The notes: a model not told the origin generated them from the sequence alone. 64,000 nucleotides of DNA from SAR86 cluster bacterium (GCA_029268615.1 JAQWNM010000013.1:1-64000); one strand, 5' to 3'; counted from the stretch's first letter, positions 17,442 to 27,949 are shown. Numbers and translations are program-made.

Positions 17442-18815
17442 ATGCATGAATTAGTAATGTCAGAATCAATGTTTGTTTCGGCCGTAATACTCGTATTAAG
17501 CTTTGTTGGTATCTTTACAGAAACAGTACATGGATTTCACAGAGTAAAAGTAGCGATGGCAGGAGCTGCTGTAATGCTCGTGGTTGGTCAATCGTATGGT
17601 TTCTACTCCCCAGAAGCAGCTTTTAAAGCGGTAGATTGGAATGTAGTATTCCTTCTTGGCTCAATGATGGCTGTTGTAACGATTATGATAAATTCAGGCG
17701 GCTTTGAAGTTCTTGCAGCTAATATAGGAAAGGTAGCAAAAGGCAGGCAATTTATGCTTCTTGCCCTACTTGGCACAGCTGTAACGGTCATATCATTATT
17801 ACTTGATAACGTCACAACCGTTGTAATTTTTGGACCATTAATTGTATTGATCTGTCAAAAAATGAGGGTTAGTGCAATTCCTTATTTAATGGCGGCAGCT
17901 TTATTGTCAGATACTGGAGGTGTAGCTACTTTAGTGGGTGATCCTCCAAACTTAATGATTGGATCAGCATTTGATATCGCATTTATGCCATTTGCTTACA
18001 AAATGTTTCCAATAGTTTTTGTAGCTTGGATCGCAACAGTTTTCTTTATGAGATATTTATTTAAAGAAGAACTGGCAATTGTACCTGAGGGTAAATTCGA
18101 AGACTCAATTCCTTATAAGGATAAAACCTTGTGGAATAAATCACTTTCAATTTTAGGATTAATGGTAATTCTCTTTATCATCCATAACAAAATAGATTGG
18201 GAACCATGGATGGTTGCCGGTACAGGTTTAATTCTTTTAACTATTCTTGCTAAGGAAATAGAATTTTCAGATGTAATGAAAGATATGACTCACGAAATAC
18301 CGTTACTAATGTTTTTTGTTGCGTTATTCATGATAGTTGGTGGAGTAGAAGGAAGTAAATTTCTTGAATACCTAGGTCAATTTATAATTCCCTTCTTGAT
18401 TGACCCGGTAACAGGCGAAGTTATTCAGGAAAACTTCATGATGACTTGTATCGCATTAATGTGGGTTGCAGCTATCATGTCAGCAGCCATAGATAATATC
18501 CCATTTACTGCTGCTATGATTCCGATCATTGCCTCATTAGAAGCTGTAGGTGTAAATATTGCAGCATTATGCTGGTGTCTTGCAATAGGAGTTGGTATGG
18601 GTGGTAATGGTACTCATATTGGTTCTACAGCAAATGTATATATAGTTACTGTTTCAGAGAAACTAGCTAAAACAACAGGTAATCCTGATATGGCAATTAC
18701 TCCTCTTAAATGGGCGCAAAAAGGTTTACCTGTGATGATTTTGACTTTGGTGATATGCACCATAATTATGTATCTATTTTTTGACTATTATGCATTGCCC
18801 CTTCATACATCTTAA
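17442..18815 (+). CDS. NhaD/ArsB-type ion transporter (probable Na+/H+ antiporter)
   Basis: A membrane protein of about 457 residues with 11-12 predicted spans. It belongs to the ion transporter superfamily: DNVTTVVIFGP and VGDPPNLMIGSA in the first half are mirrored by AAIDNIPFTAAMIP and GGNGTHIGSTANV in the second, the two re-entrant motifs of NhaD/ArsB/P-protein carriers. I chose ATG 17442 because the longer frame from 17340 would overlap the nudC coding start and adds a non-family N-terminus; 17457 is also possible. NhaD antiport is likely for a marine organism, but arsenite or another ion cannot be excluded. Confidence 0.85.
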   Translation: MHELVMSESMFVSAVILVLSFVGIFTETVHGFHRVKVAMAGAAVMLVVGQSYGFYSPEAAFKAVDWNVVFLLGSMMAVVTIMINSGGFEVLAANIGKVAKGRQFMLLALLGTAVTVISLLLDNVTTVVIFGPLIVLICQKMRVSAIPYLMAAALLSDTGGVATLVGDPPNLMIGSAFDIAFMPFAYKMFPIVFVAWIATVFFMRYLFKEELAIVPEGKFEDSIPYKDKTLWNKSLSILGLMVILFIIHNKIDWEPWMVAGTGLILLTILAKEIEFSDVMKDMTHEIPLLMFFVALFMIVGGVEGSKFLEYLGQFIIPFLIDPVTGEVIQENFMMTCIALMWVAAIMSAAIDNIPFTAAMIPIIASLEAVGVNIAALCWCLAIGVGMGGNGTHIGSTANVYIVTVSEKLAKTTGNPDMAITPLKWAQKGLPVMILTLVICTIIMYLFFDYYALPLHTS

Positions 18816-19762
18816 TGATTCGTAGATTTTGTGTTGCTCCTATGATGGATAGGACTGACTGTCATGAAAGGTATTTCTTAAGATGTATCACCAAAAGAGC
18901 ATATCTTTATACAGAAATGATACATGCCAATGCTATTATTCATGGAAAGAGAAATTTAATATCTTACGACAAAAAAGAACACCCTCTTGCAATTCAAGTA
19001 GGAGGATCTGATCCAGGAAAGTTATCACTTTGCGCGGAAATTGCTGAAGAGTCTGGTTTCAAAGAAATTAATCTTAATATAGGGTGTCCAAGTCAGAGAG
19101 TTCAAGATGGTTCATTTGGAGCTATTTTAATGAAGAATGCTCCTTTAGTAGCAAAATGCTTAAAGGCGATGAAAAATAGTTGCGATATACCAGTAACCGT
19201 CAAATGCAGGATCGGAGTAGACAAAATGTGCGAAAAGAAGGATCTACAAAATTTTATTTTTAGCTGCAAGGACGAAGGAGTGGAGACTTTTATCATTCAT
19301 GCGAGAAAGGCATGGCTTAAGGGCCTTAATCCAAAACAAAATAGAGAGATACCGCCTCTTAATTATGGCGCAGTTTATGATTTAAAAAATTTATTACCTG
19401 ATACAGAGATAATCATAAATGGTGGAATAAAAACTCTTGAAGAGTGCAAACTGCATCTTAATTATGTTGATGGAGTGATGATTGGAAGAGAGGCTTATGA
19501 GAACCCGTACCTTTTAAAAGATGTAGATTCAAAAATATATGGGGACACTTTTTTGAAAACTTCTAGAAGTGAAATATTACTAAAACTTTTTCCATATATG
19601 GAAAAACAATACAAGAATGGTGTAAATTTACAATATATTTCTAAGCATTTGATGGGTTTATATAAAGGCACAAAGCAAGCTAAAAAGAATAGAAAATTTT
19701 TTGCAAATTTAGCCTATCAAGAAAATCCTTTAAAATTAATACAAGAAATGATACAAACATAA
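18815..19762 (+). CDS. dusA: tRNA-dihydrouridine(20/20a) synthase
   Basis: A 315-residue FMN enzyme that reduces uridines in the tRNA D-loop. CVAPMMDRTD at the N-terminus, the QVGG motif and the catalytic Cys in NIGCPSQRVQDGSFGAILM (near residue 92) fit DusA rather than DusB or DusC. HARKAWLKGLNPKQNREIPPL is also DusA-specific. The start overlaps the transporter stop by one base (TAATG). Confidence 0.95.
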   Translation: MIRRFCVAPMMDRTDCHERYFLRCITKRAYLYTEMIHANAIIHGKRNLISYDKKEHPLAIQVGGSDPGKLSLCAEIAEESGFKEINLNIGCPSQRVQDGSFGAILMKNAPLVAKCLKAMKNSCDIPVTVKCRIGVDKMCEKKDLQNFIFSCKDEGVETFIIHARKAWLKGLNPKQNREIPPLNYGAVYDLKNLLPDTEIIINGGIKTLEECKLHLNYVDGVMIGREAYENPYLLKDVDSKIYGDTFLKTSRSEILLKLFPYMEKQYKNGVNLQYISKHLMGLYKGTKQAKKNRKFFANLAYQENPLKLIQEMIQT

Positions 19763-19764
19763 AA

Positions 19765-20205
19765 ATGATTAAAAAAATAAGAAATATTTTTAGTAAATTA
19801 GAAACTGATGATTATGATAATAATACTCAAGAAGATGTAAATATAACTTGTGCTGCATTACTTATAGAAACTGCATACGCCGACAAGACCTTGGAAAAAG
19901 ATGAAATAAATTCTTTACGCTCTTGTTTGCAAGAAGTCTATGGATTAGAAGAACAGATAGTTGAATCACTTATAATTGAAAGCGAAGCAAGCATTAAAAA
20001 CAGCACATCTCTTTATGAATATACAAAACCATTAAATGACAATCTAAATTACAAAGAGAAATTACTGCTAATCAACACCATGTGGAAAATAGCATATGCT
20101 GATAATAGTCTTGATAAATATGAAGAACATTTAATAAGAAAGATTGCAGGTCTACTGTATATAGATCACACAGATTTTATTTCAGAAAAACTAAAAGCCC
20201 GTTAA
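19765..20205 (+). CDS. TerB-like (tellurite-resistance type) acidic helical protein
   Basis: A 146-residue cytoplasmic protein with two related helical halves, each with an ADKTLEKDE / ADNSLDKYE acidic motif characteristic of TerB-family domains. TerB domains are thought to bind metal ions or act as scaffolds near the membrane; function here is unknown. The ATG comes two bases after the dusA stop, so it is probably cotranscribed. Family assignment is by eye from the ADxxLDxxE pattern. Confidence 0.75.
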   Translation: MIKKIRNIFSKLETDDYDNNTQEDVNITCAALLIETAYADKTLEKDEINSLRSCLQEVYGLEEQIVESLIIESEASIKNSTSLYEYTKPLNDNLNYKEKLLLINTMWKIAYADNSLDKYEEHLIRKIAGLLYIDHTDFISEKLKAR

Positions 20206-20208
20206 GAA

Positions 20209-20913
20209 TTAAAAATCAAATTCATCGGAGTCATCAAATTCATCTTTCATCATACCATTACTTATATCAAAAGCTCTTTGCTGATAGAAAGCATTTTTCA
20301 TAAATGTGTATTTATCTCCTATGATTAAAGAATCAAAACCTAAATATCTGGCCCTTGTTTCTACTAAATCTATAAAAGTATATGTATAACTAGTCCTGTC
20401 ATCATCTAAAGCTAATGTTGGGCTAACAAAACTATCCGGTATTTTTCCAAATGTATCTCTTAGCGTACTTGGGCCTAAAAGAGGTAAGACTATATAAGGA
20501 CCAGCAGGAACACCCCAGACTGCTAAAGTTTGACCAAAATCCTCGTCATGTTTTTCTAAGCCAAAAGAAGTGGCAACGTTAAATAAACCTCCAATGCCTA
20601 AAGAGCTATTAATAATCACCCTTGTAAAGTCCATTATCCCGAGTTTAAAATGACCCTGTAAAATATTATTTATTCCGATACTTACATCTTCTACATTAGA
20701 AATAAAATTAGTGACTCCTGTCTGAACTATTTCAGGTGTTACATAGAGATATCCTCTAGCCAAAGGAGTAGCAATTGTTGCATCCATAGCCTCATTAAAA
20801 TTATAAGTATTTTCATTCATAACCTGCCAAGGGTCTTCTTCGGCTGCCATAGTCCCCGAAGAGGAAATTAAAAAAATATAAAGAAAAAGTAAGTTATTTC
20901 TTAGCACAATCAT
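20209..20913 (-). CDS. mlaA: MlaA/VacJ outer-membrane phospholipid-asymmetry protein
   Basis: A 234-residue exported protein. A signal peptide (cleavage near residue 23, TMAAEEDP) precedes the MlaA domain with NEATYxFN-like (here NENTYNFNEAMD), NILQGHF, GLFNVAT and GVPAGPYIVLPLLGPST motifs. MlaA removes mislocalised phospholipids from the outer leaflet and passes them to the Mla pathway. Unlike E. coli MlaA, I see no lipobox Cys at the cleavage site, so it may not be lipid-anchored. It overlaps mrp by four bases (ATGA). Confidence 0.93.
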   Translation of the reverse strand: MIVLRNNLLFLYIFLISSSGTMAAEEDPWQVMNENTYNFNEAMDATIATPLARGYLYVTPEIVQTGVTNFISNVEDVSIGINNILQGHFKLGIMDFTRVIINSSLGIGGLFNVATSFGLEKHDEDFGQTLAVWGVPAGPYIVLPLLGPSTLRDTFGKIPDSFVSPTLALDDDRTSYTYTFIDLVETRARYLGFDSLIIGDKYTFMKNAFYQQRAFDISNGMMKDEFDDSDEFDF

Positions 20914-21731
20914 TTTAATGTCGTCTGGGGTATCTCCTCATTTTGTGTTGTTCTTAAATTACCTATTTCTTGTCGAACGGATTCTGCTAGTTTAGCAAAA
21001 TTTTCTTTGCATATAGAATTTTGCAATATATTTTTATTCTCATCAGAGTTTAATAAAGGAAATGATGTTAATAAGTCTAAATTATATTCTGTAGCTAATT
21101 TCTGCCCTCCTCCTTTTCCAAATATATAATGACGTTCATCACAATTATTACAATTAAAGTAACTCATATTCTCTACTAAACCTAAAATTGGTATAGAGAG
21201 TTTATTAATCATTTCTATACCTTTACGTGTATCTGATATAGAAACTTCTTCTGGGGTAGTAACCACTATGGCAGCAGTCAAAGGCAACCTTTGCATTAAA
21301 GTTAACTGAATATCACCAGTGCCTGGAGGTGTATCAATTATAAGATAGTCAAGACTGCCCCACTCGGTTTGGCTTAAAAGTTGCATAATTGCTCCACTTA
21401 CCATTGGGCCTCTCCAGATTACTGGCATACGATCACTTGAAATAAGGCCCATAGACATAAAGCTAATTCCATCTACCATTAAAGGCTTAAGCATTTTTTG
21501 ATCCTTCACCTCAACTGTTTTTTCTGCAACATCAAGCATAATTGCTTGACTTGGCCCATAAATATCTCCATCAACTAGGCCAACCTTGTGACCCAAAGCA
21601 TTCAGTGACTTAGCTAAGTTTAAAGAGATCATGGATTTACCTACGCCTCCTTTTGCAGAAAATACTCCAATTAAAGACTTAACCTTTAATAAAGTTTCTG
21701 GAATTCTAAGTGCATTTGAATTTTCTGGCAT
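20910..21731 (-). CDS. mrp: Mrp/ApbC-type iron-sulfur cluster carrier ATPase
   Basis: A 273-residue P-loop ATPase of the MinD/Mrp class. The deviant Walker A SAKGGVGKS lies near residues 24-32, with a VDGDIYGPS motif and a C-terminal cluster-binding CxxC in NMSYFNCNNCDERHYIFG. It is a scaffold or carrier for Fe-S clusters. The N-terminal DUF59/MIP18 domain of E. coli Mrp is missing; only about 20 residues precede the ATPase domain. Confidence 0.9.
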   Translation of the reverse strand: MPENSNALRIPETLLKVKSLIGVFSAKGGVGKSMISLNLAKSLNALGHKVGLVDGDIYGPSQAIMLDVAEKTVEVKDQKMLKPLMVDGISFMSMGLISSDRMPVIWRGPMVSGAIMQLLSQTEWGSLDYLIIDTPPGTGDIQLTLMQRLPLTAAIVVTTPEEVSISDTRKGIEMINKLSIPILGLVENMSYFNCNNCDERHYIFGKGGGQKLATEYNLDLLTSFPLLNSDENKNILQNSICKENFAKLAESVRQEIGNLRTTQNEEIPQTTLK

Positions 21732-21795
21732 AAAATTGAAATATAATCCGGTATAATTAAAATTCTTATTCTATTCTATATAAGCCTAGGCGCAA

Positions 21796-23454
21796 ATGTC
21801 ATCCAAAGAAAATTTAAAAAAATTCCTAGTAACAAACGCTTTACCATATGCTAATGGACCTCTTCATTTAGGTCATCTATTAGAACATATCCAAGCAGAT
21901 ATATGGGTTCGTTTTCAGAGATTAAAGGGGCATGAGTGTTTATTTGTTGCTGGAGATGATGCTCATGGAACTCCAATAATGCTTAAAGCTGAAGAGTTAG
22001 GCTTGACACCAGATGAGCTCATTCAAAATATTTATAAAGAGCATACTGAGGAATTATCTAAATTTCTTATTTCTTATGATAATTATCACACAACTCACAG
22101 CGAAGAAAATAAAGAGCTTTCTGAAAAAATATTTAAATCTGCAGAAAAAAAGGGACTAATAACAAAAAAAAATATAGAGCAGCTTTTTGATATAACTAAA
22201 GATATGTTCCTATCTGATAGATATGTAAAAGGTCAATGCCCCTCTTGTGGTGCAAAAGAGCAATATGGCGATAATTGTGAAGTTTGCAGCGCTACATATG
22301 ATGCTTGCGAGTTAGTGGATCCAATTTCTCAATTAACTGATACAAAACCTACTCTTAAAGAGTCAGAGCATCTTTTCTTTCAATTAACTAAATTAAAAAC
22401 ACAAATAGTTTCTTGGTTAAATCAATCTGACATCCAAACATCAGTAATTAATAAACTTAATGAATGGCTATCTGGAGAACTTAAAGACTGGGATATAAGC
22501 AGAGATAAGCCATACTTTGGATTTCAAATACCGGGTTATAAAGATAAATATTTTTATGTATGGTTAGATGCTCCTATCGGATATATAGCAAGCACAAAGA
22601 ATTTCTTAAAGAATAGCAATTCGTCCTTTAATTTAGATGATGTATGGGGAATAAAATCTGAATTTAATATTTATCATTTCATTGGTAAAGATGTCATGTA
22701 CTTTCACACCCTTTTTTGGCCTGCATTGTTGAGCGCTGGAGAGTATAAAATGCCTAATGGAGTTCATGTACATGGCTTTCTTACTGTGAATGGAGAAAAA
22801 ATGTCTAAATCTAGAGGAACTTTTATTTTAGCTAAAGCTTATCTAAAATTCTTAGAACCTGAATATTTAAGATACTTCTTTGCTAGCAAACTAAGTAATG
22901 GCGTTGAAGATATTGATATGAATTATGAAGACTTCAGACAAAGAGTAAACTCTGATCTAGTTGGTAAGTACATCAATATAGCAAGTAGAAGTGCTAAATT
23001 TATAAATAAGAATTTTGATAATAAACTTTCTGGAAAGTTAGACCAGCCTGAACTAGTGCAATCATTTGTAAATAAAAGTAATTTATTAGATGAACTATAT
23101 AACAAGAGGCTCTATAGCAAGGCTGTAAAAGAAATAATGACACTTGCTGACCAAGCAAATCAGTATTTTGATTCAAAAAAACCTTGGATCTTAATTAAAG
23201 AAGATCCATCTTCTCAAGAAGTTCAAGCGATATGCACCACCACTTTGAATCTATTTAAAATACTTTCTATATATTTAAATCCTATTCTTCCTAAAATTAC
23301 CAATGGTGCTTTTAATTTTTTAAACTTAAAGTTACAAACTTGGGAGGACATAAATTCTATTATTGTGGATAAAAGGATTAATAACTATGAACCACTTATT
23401 AATAGAATTACAGAAGATAATCTAAAATCAATTGAAAAAGAGGCGAAAGGATAA
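21796..23454 (+). CDS. metG: Methionyl-tRNA synthetase, catalytic and anticodon-binding chain
   Basis: A 552-residue class I synthetase charging tRNA-Met. HLGH (the HIGH motif) lies at residues 24-27, the zinc knuckle is CPSC...NCEVC near 145-165, and KMSKSRG sits near residue 335. The protein ends after the anticodon-binding helical domain. The C-terminal EMAP/Trbp111-like domain found on the 677-residue E. coli enzyme is encoded by the next gene in another reading frame. Confidence 0.95.
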   Translation: MSSKENLKKFLVTNALPYANGPLHLGHLLEHIQADIWVRFQRLKGHECLFVAGDDAHGTPIMLKAEELGLTPDELIQNIYKEHTEELSKFLISYDNYHTTHSEENKELSEKIFKSAEKKGLITKKNIEQLFDITKDMFLSDRYVKGQCPSCGAKEQYGDNCEVCSATYDACELVDPISQLTDTKPTLKESEHLFFQLTKLKTQIVSWLNQSDIQTSVINKLNEWLSGELKDWDISRDKPYFGFQIPGYKDKYFYVWLDAPIGYIASTKNFLKNSNSSFNLDDVWGIKSEFNIYHFIGKDVMYFHTLFWPALLSAGEYKMPNGVHVHGFLTVNGEKMSKSRGTFILAKAYLKFLEPEYLRYFFASKLSNGVEDIDMNYEDFRQRVNSDLVGKYINIASRSAKFINKNFDNKLSGKLDQPELVQSFVNKSNLLDELYNKRLYSKAVKEIMTLADQANQYFDSKKPWILIKEDPSSQEVQAICTTTLNLFKILSIYLNPILPKITNGAFNFLNLKLQTWEDINSIIVDKRINNYEPLINRITEDNLKSIEKEAKG

Positions 23455-23456
23455 AA

Positions 23457-23789
23457 ATGGAAGAAATAGAGATTCAAGATTTTATGAAAATAGATTTAAG
23501 AGTTGCAATAGTTGAATCAGCAGAAGATATTGAAGATGCAAATAAATTAATTAAATTAAATCTTAATTTAGGTGAATTAGGAAAAAAAACAGTCTTTGCT
23601 GGTATAAAGAAATCATACCAAAGCAAGGATTTAATTGGAAGGAAGCTTGTATGTGTTGCAAATCTTAAACCCAGAGAAATGAGATTTGGAACTTCGGAAG
23701 GAATGATTTTGGCATGCGGAGAGGACGAAAGCGGAATCTTTCTTCTCTCTCCAGACTCTGGAGCATTAGCAGGTATGCAAGTAAAATAA
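23457..23789 (+). CDS. Methionyl-tRNA synthetase C-terminal tRNA-binding domain as a separate gene
   Basis: A 110-residue OB-fold protein that aligns with the dimerisation and tRNA-binding tail of E. coli MetG ([41 protein letters not shown]). Its ATG is two bases after the metG stop and in a different frame. Free-standing proteins of this kind (Trbp111, CsaA) bind tRNA or act as chaperones. Position and similarity suggest it forms a complex with the catalytic chain. Confidence 0.9.
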   Translation: MEEIEIQDFMKIDLRVAIVESAEDIEDANKLIKLNLNLGELGKKTVFAGIKKSYQSKDLIGRKLVCVANLKPREMRFGTSEGMILACGEDESGIFLLSPDSGALAGMQVK

Positions 23790-23793
23790 AGAA

Positions 23794-24828
23794 ATGAAGA
23801 AAGTAATAGAGACAGATATTCTAGTTGTAGGAGCAGGTCCAGTAGGACTTTTTACTGTATTTGAAGCAGGGTTGCTGGGACTACATTGTGAGATTATTGA
23901 CAACTTAGATAAACCAGGTGGTCAATGTTCTGAACTTTATCCAGAGAAACCAATATATGATATTCCTGGAGTTGCTATTCAAACAGCAGAGGAGCATGTA
24001 AATGCATTACTAGAACAAATCAGACCTTTTGATTACAACTTACATCTAAATCAAAGAGTCAATTCAATTAAAAAAGTAGATGATGATAGTTGGGAAGTAA
24101 TAACGTCTGAAGACAGCCTCTTTAGAACTAAAAATATATTTATAGCCGCTGGAGGTGGTTCCTTTGAACCAAGAAGACCGCCCAGTGTAAAAGATCCAGA
24201 CAAATTTTTATCAAAAGGAATAGAGTATTCCGTAAAAGAAAGGGATAAGTATCAGGATAAAGATCTTCTTATCTTTGGTGGAGGTGATTCTGCATTAGAT
24301 TGGTCAGTAGAATTAGCTGAAGTTTGTAGATCTATTACCTTAATTCACAGAAGAGATGCATTTAGAGGGGCACCAAATACTGAAAAGAAGATGAGGGATT
24401 TAGTTCATTTAGGAAAAATTAATCTTAAAACTCCTTTTGTAATTGAATCAATAATAGGAAATAAAAAAGCGACTGGCGCTCTGATTAAAAACTTTGCAAC
24501 TAAAGAAATAGAAGAAATTTCATCAGATGAGATACTGTTTCTTTTTGGGTTGAACAAAAAATTAGGTCCAATTTTAAATTGGGGCCTTGACTTAAAGGAT
24601 AACAAAATAAAGGTAGATACAGAAAAATTTGAAACTAGTGAATCTGGAATATTCGCTGTGGGCGACATAAATGACTACCCTGGTAAACTAGATCTAATCT
24701 TATGCGGTTTCCATGAAACCACCTTAGCAGTTCAGCATGCATATAAAAGATTAAATCCTGGAGAAAAAGTGCCTTTCGGATACACCACTTCAAATACTAA
24801 GCTACAAAAGAAATTAGGAGTTTCTTAA
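23794..24828 (+). CDS. Ferredoxin/flavodoxin-NADP+ reductase, thioredoxin-reductase-like type
   Basis: A 344-residue FAD and NADPH protein. The FAD motif GAGPVG is at 13-18 and the NADPH motif GGGDSALDW near 163-171. A C-terminal [22 protein letters not shown] segment follows. There is no CxxC redox pair, so this is the YumC-like ferredoxin reductase group rather than thioredoxin reductase. It supplies reduced ferredoxin or flavodoxin. The rubredoxin and the Rieske oxygenase elsewhere in the window are possible partners, but that is speculation. Confidence 0.85.
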   Translation: MKKVIETDILVVGAGPVGLFTVFEAGLLGLHCEIIDNLDKPGGQCSELYPEKPIYDIPGVAIQTAEEHVNALLEQIRPFDYNLHLNQRVNSIKKVDDDSWEVITSEDSLFRTKNIFIAAGGGSFEPRRPPSVKDPDKFLSKGIEYSVKERDKYQDKDLLIFGGGDSALDWSVELAEVCRSITLIHRRDAFRGAPNTEKKMRDLVHLGKINLKTPFVIESIIGNKKATGALIKNFATKEIEEISSDEILFLFGLNKKLGPILNWGLDLKDNKIKVDTEKFETSESGIFAVGDINDYPGKLDLILCGFHETTLAVQHAYKRLNPGEKVPFGYTTSNTKLQKKLGVS

Positions 24829-26039
24829 TCTTTTTTTCTTTTAGCGATAGCTTTTAATCTCACTGCATTGATTTTTATAAAGCCTGAGGCATCTTCTTGA
24901 TTAAAAGTATCCGCACCATCTTCAAATGTAGCTACCTTTGGATCATATAAACTAAAATTAGATTCTCTACCCAATACTTCAATATTACCTTTAAATAATT
25001 TTAAACTTACACTTCCCTCAACATATTCTTGGGTTTTATCAATAAAAGCTTGTAAAGCGATCCTCTCAGGACTCCACCACAAACCGTTATATATTAAATT
25101 TGAATACTTTGGCATTAATTCATCTTTTAAATGAATAACTTCTCCGTCTAACGTTATTGATTCTATTGCCCTGTGAGCTTTTAATAAGATTGTTCCACCT
25201 GGAGTTTCATAACAACCTCTTGATTTCATACCAGTAAATCTATGCTCTACCAAATCCAACCTACCGATTCCATGCATTCCTGCTAACTCATTTAAATTTT
25301 GAAGTAAATCTCCAGGCTCTAACTTGCTATCATCTATGGAGATTGGATCACCATTTTTGAAACCAATTTTAATTAATGAAGGTTCATTTGGAGTATTCAT
25401 CAGATTTTGTGTTCTTAGCCACATGTCTTCAGGTGGAATAGTATTTGTATCTTCCAATGGGCCGCCTTCGTATGAAGTATGAAGTATATTCTCATCCATA
25501 GAATATAGAGGGTCATTTTCACTTTTTTTATCTACTTCTATTTCTTCTTGTTTACAATAATTAACAAGATCAGACCTAGAATTGAAGTCCCAAATCCTCC
25601 ACGGAGCTATGACTTGTATATTAGGACTAAGAGAGTAAGCGCTAAGCTCAAAGCGAATTTGATCATTACCTTTTCCAGTAGCACCATGAGATATGGCATG
25701 TGCTCCAGTATCATTCGCAATTTCTACCATCCTTTTTGCTATTAGTGGCCTTGCTATAGATGTCCCTAAAAGATACTCACCTTCGTAAACGGTATTGCAT
25801 CTAAACATAGGAAAAATGTAATTCTTTACAAATTCATTTTTTAAATCTTCAATATGAATATTGGCTGCTCCAATTCTAATAGCTTTTTCTTCAACCTTCT
25901 GTGTATCAATCTCCTGTCCAAGATCAGCAGTAAAAGCGATAACTTCTGCAGAATAAGTCTTTTTTAGCCAATGAAGAATTACGGTGGTATCTAAACCTCC
26001 GGAATAAGCTAATATTATTTTTTTAAATTTACCTTTCAT
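24825..26039 (-). CDS. argG: Argininosuccinate synthase
   Basis: A 404-residue enzyme that joins citrulline and aspartate with ATP in arginine synthesis. The PP-loop motif AYSGGLDTT lies at residues 10-18, followed by the family segments [15 protein letters not shown] and DSMEP-like citrulline-binding stretches. The stop overlaps that of the convergent reductase gene by four bases. No other arg genes are nearby. Confidence 0.96.
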   Translation of the reverse strand: MKGKFKKIILAYSGGLDTTVILHWLKKTYSAEVIAFTADLGQEIDTQKVEEKAIRIGAANIHIEDLKNEFVKNYIFPMFRCNTVYEGEYLLGTSIARPLIAKRMVEIANDTGAHAISHGATGKGNDQIRFELSAYSLSPNIQVIAPWRIWDFNSRSDLVNYCKQEEIEVDKKSENDPLYSMDENILHTSYEGGPLEDTNTIPPEDMWLRTQNLMNTPNEPSLIKIGFKNGDPISIDDSKLEPGDLLQNLNELAGMHGIGRLDLVEHRFTGMKSRGCYETPGGTILLKAHRAIESITLDGEVIHLKDELMPKYSNLIYNGLWWSPERIALQAFIDKTQEYVEGSVSLKLFKGNIEVLGRESNFSLYDPKVATFEDGADTFNQEDASGFIKINAVRLKAIAKRKKD

Positions 26040-26096
26040 TTCTTAAAAAATAGCCGGACATTCTATAGTGAAAATTTTAAAAGACCAACAAAGGTC

Positions 26097-26852
26097 CTAT
26101 AAAAGCACCTCATTATCAGCATCTGTACAAACAATTTTGGTTGATAATTCACTTAAATCTAACAAATCTTGTAAGTCTTGATAATTTCCTTTAATACTTA
26201 AAAAATTATTAAGAAAACCTTCGTTGGCATTTGCATTAGTACCTGTTGGTAGAAAGTATTTAGGTTTCAATATTTCAAGGATATTGAAAACTCTTGTTGG
26301 ACTCATTGATAATTCAATTTGTAATAATTTAACTGATTCTGTCGTTCCTATAAAGGCATCTAAATTAGTTATTGAATTAATTGATTTTAATGAAACTACA
26401 TGGGGTTCAATAAAAATTCTTTTATTATTGGTTAAGTCTTCAATTAAAAAGGACAAGGAACTATATGAATATGGAAATCCAGACATTATTCCTTTTAAAG
26501 ATAACTGATTAGCAACTATATTTTGACCAGGATTAAGGATATTTAAATCTATAAAACCTATATTTTTCAATGATTTATAAGAACTTTTTGAACAAAATAC
26601 TTTAATATTTTTTGGGAGCAATGATAAAGACTCTTTATTTAAATGATCAGTATAATTAGAAGAAATTAATAAAATATCAGAATCTAAAATTTTATCTATT
26701 ATTGCATTTAAATTTTCTTCTTGAGTTCTTGATAAGAGCCAAGACGCTCCAGGGATAGAAAGCTTATTTGTTAGCCAAGGATCAATTATTATTTTTGAGG
26801 TACTTGTATGGATAAGCCAGGACTGGTAGCCACCTAAACGATAAATCTTCAA
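26097..26852 (-). CDS. Metallo-beta-lactamase-fold protein with degenerate metal site
   Basis: A 251-residue protein that resembles UlaG-type MBL hydrolases (GGYQSWLIHTSTSKIIIDPWL near the start). The HxHxDH motif expected at residues 65-70 reads SNYTDH, so two metal-ligand His are replaced by Ser and Tyr. Later ligand positions also look lost (PTGTNANAN where P-x-H is expected). It is probably not a normal metallohydrolase. It lies five bases downstream of the grxD stop. Confidence 0.7.
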   Translation of the reverse strand: MKIYRLGGYQSWLIHTSTSKIIIDPWLTNKLSIPGASWLLSRTQEENLNAIIDKILDSDILLISSNYTDHLNKESLSLLPKNIKVFCSKSSYKSLKNIGFIDLNILNPGQNIVANQLSLKGIMSGFPYSYSSLSFLIEDLTNNKRIFIEPHVVSLKSINSITNLDAFIGTTESVKLLQIELSMSPTRVFNILEILKPKYFLPTGTNANANEGFLNNFLSIKGNYQDLQDLLDLSELSTKIVCTDADNEVLL

Positions 26853-26857
26853 GAGAA

Positions 26858-27178
26858 TTAATCCTCAAGATTAAGAGAATCTATAGATTTTTGTAAATCA
26901 CCATTTTCTAATAGTTCAGATATTATGTCACTACCTCCAACTAACTCTCCGTTAATAAACAACTGAGGAAATGTTGGCCAATCTGAAACTGAAGGTAAAT
27001 TAGCCCTTATTTCTTGGTTTGAAAGGATGTCTACAAAGGAAAAAGGTTTTCCACAGGCTATTAAGGCCTGAGAAGCCTTAGATGAAAAGCCACATTGCGG
27101 GGCATCAGGTGAACCTTTCATGTAAAGCAGAATAGGATTTGCTTTAATCTGTTCTTTAATTTGTTCTTCAATATTCAT
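26858..27178 (-). CDS. grxD: Monothiol glutaredoxin (Fe-S cluster trafficking)
   Basis: 106 residues with the CGFS active site at 29-32, preceded by YMKGSPDAPQ, then WPTFPQLFINGELVGGSDI. Grx4-type proteins carry [2Fe-2S] clusters between scaffold and targets. It lies between pdxJ and the degenerate MBL-fold gene on the same strand. Confidence 0.95.
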   Translation of the reverse strand: MNIEEQIKEQIKANPILLYMKGSPDAPQCGFSSKASQALIACGKPFSFVDILSNQEIRANLPSVSDWPTFPQLFINGELVGGSDIISELLENGDLQKSIDSLNLED

Positions 27179-27192
27179 ATCCTTATTTTAAC

Positions 27193-27939
27193 TTATGCGC
27201 AGAGTTTCAGGTACTCTTTAATTATATTTGGTATGCCATGGACTAATGAATCAGATATTAGTGCCTGGCCAATTGAAACCTCGGCAATGCCTCCTATAGA
27301 AAGAAAAGTACTTAAATTCTGGAGATTCAGATCATGTCCTGCATTAACCTCTAATCCAATACTATTAGCGTACTCAGATGCATTTTTATAAACTTCAAGA
27401 ATATTTAAATCTTTAGACTTTAGAGCATATTCTTCAGCATATGGGCCAGTGTAAAGTTCTATCCTGTCAGCTCCAATTTCTTTAGCTTGAATGACCTGCT
27501 CTATATCTGGGTCTATAAATAAACTAACTCTAGTACCTAATTCTTTAATTTCCATTATGCAATCTTCTAATCTTTGGTTCATAGTTAAAAGATTCCATCC
27601 ATGATCTGAAGTTAATTGGTCATGACTGTCTGGCACTAAAGTGCATTGTATAGGCTGAGTAATTCTAACTATTTCCATGAAGCCATCATAAATTTTAGTT
27701 TTAGAAGAAAAAGGATTGCCTTCTATATTAAATTCTTTAGAAAAGATTTTAGTTAATTCAGAGAGTTCATAAACGTCTTTTGGTAAAATATGCCTTAAAT
27801 CTGGCCTAGGATGCACAGTAATTCCATGAGATCCTGATTCTAATATTAATTTACTTACATTAGAAAGATCAGGAACATTACCTCCCCTAGCATTCCGAAG
27901 CCAAGCTATCTTGTTAACATTAACGCTTAGTTTTGTCAT
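27193..27939 (-). CDS. pdxJ: Pyridoxine 5'-phosphate synthase
   Basis: This 248-residue TIM barrel condenses 1-deoxyxylulose 5-phosphate with 3-amino-2-oxopropyl phosphate. Recognised by SVNVNKIAWLRNARGG, the catalytic HPRPDLRHI, the CTLVPDSHDQLTSDHGW segment and EVNAGHDLNLQNL. The overall length is normal. No recO or acpS neighbour is present, unlike in E. coli. Confidence 0.95.
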   Translation of the reverse strand: MTKLSVNVNKIAWLRNARGGNVPDLSNVSKLILESGSHGITVHPRPDLRHILPKDVYELSELTKIFSKEFNIEGNPFSSKTKIYDGFMEIVRITQPIQCTLVPDSHDQLTSDHGWNLLTMNQRLEDCIMEIKELGTRVSLFIDPDIEQVIQAKEIGADRIELYTGPYAEEYALKSKDLNILEVYKNASEYANSIGLEVNAGHDLNLQNLSTFLSIGGIAEVSIGQALISDSLVHGIPNIIKEYLKLCA

Positions 27940-27949
27940 GAATCTTAAA

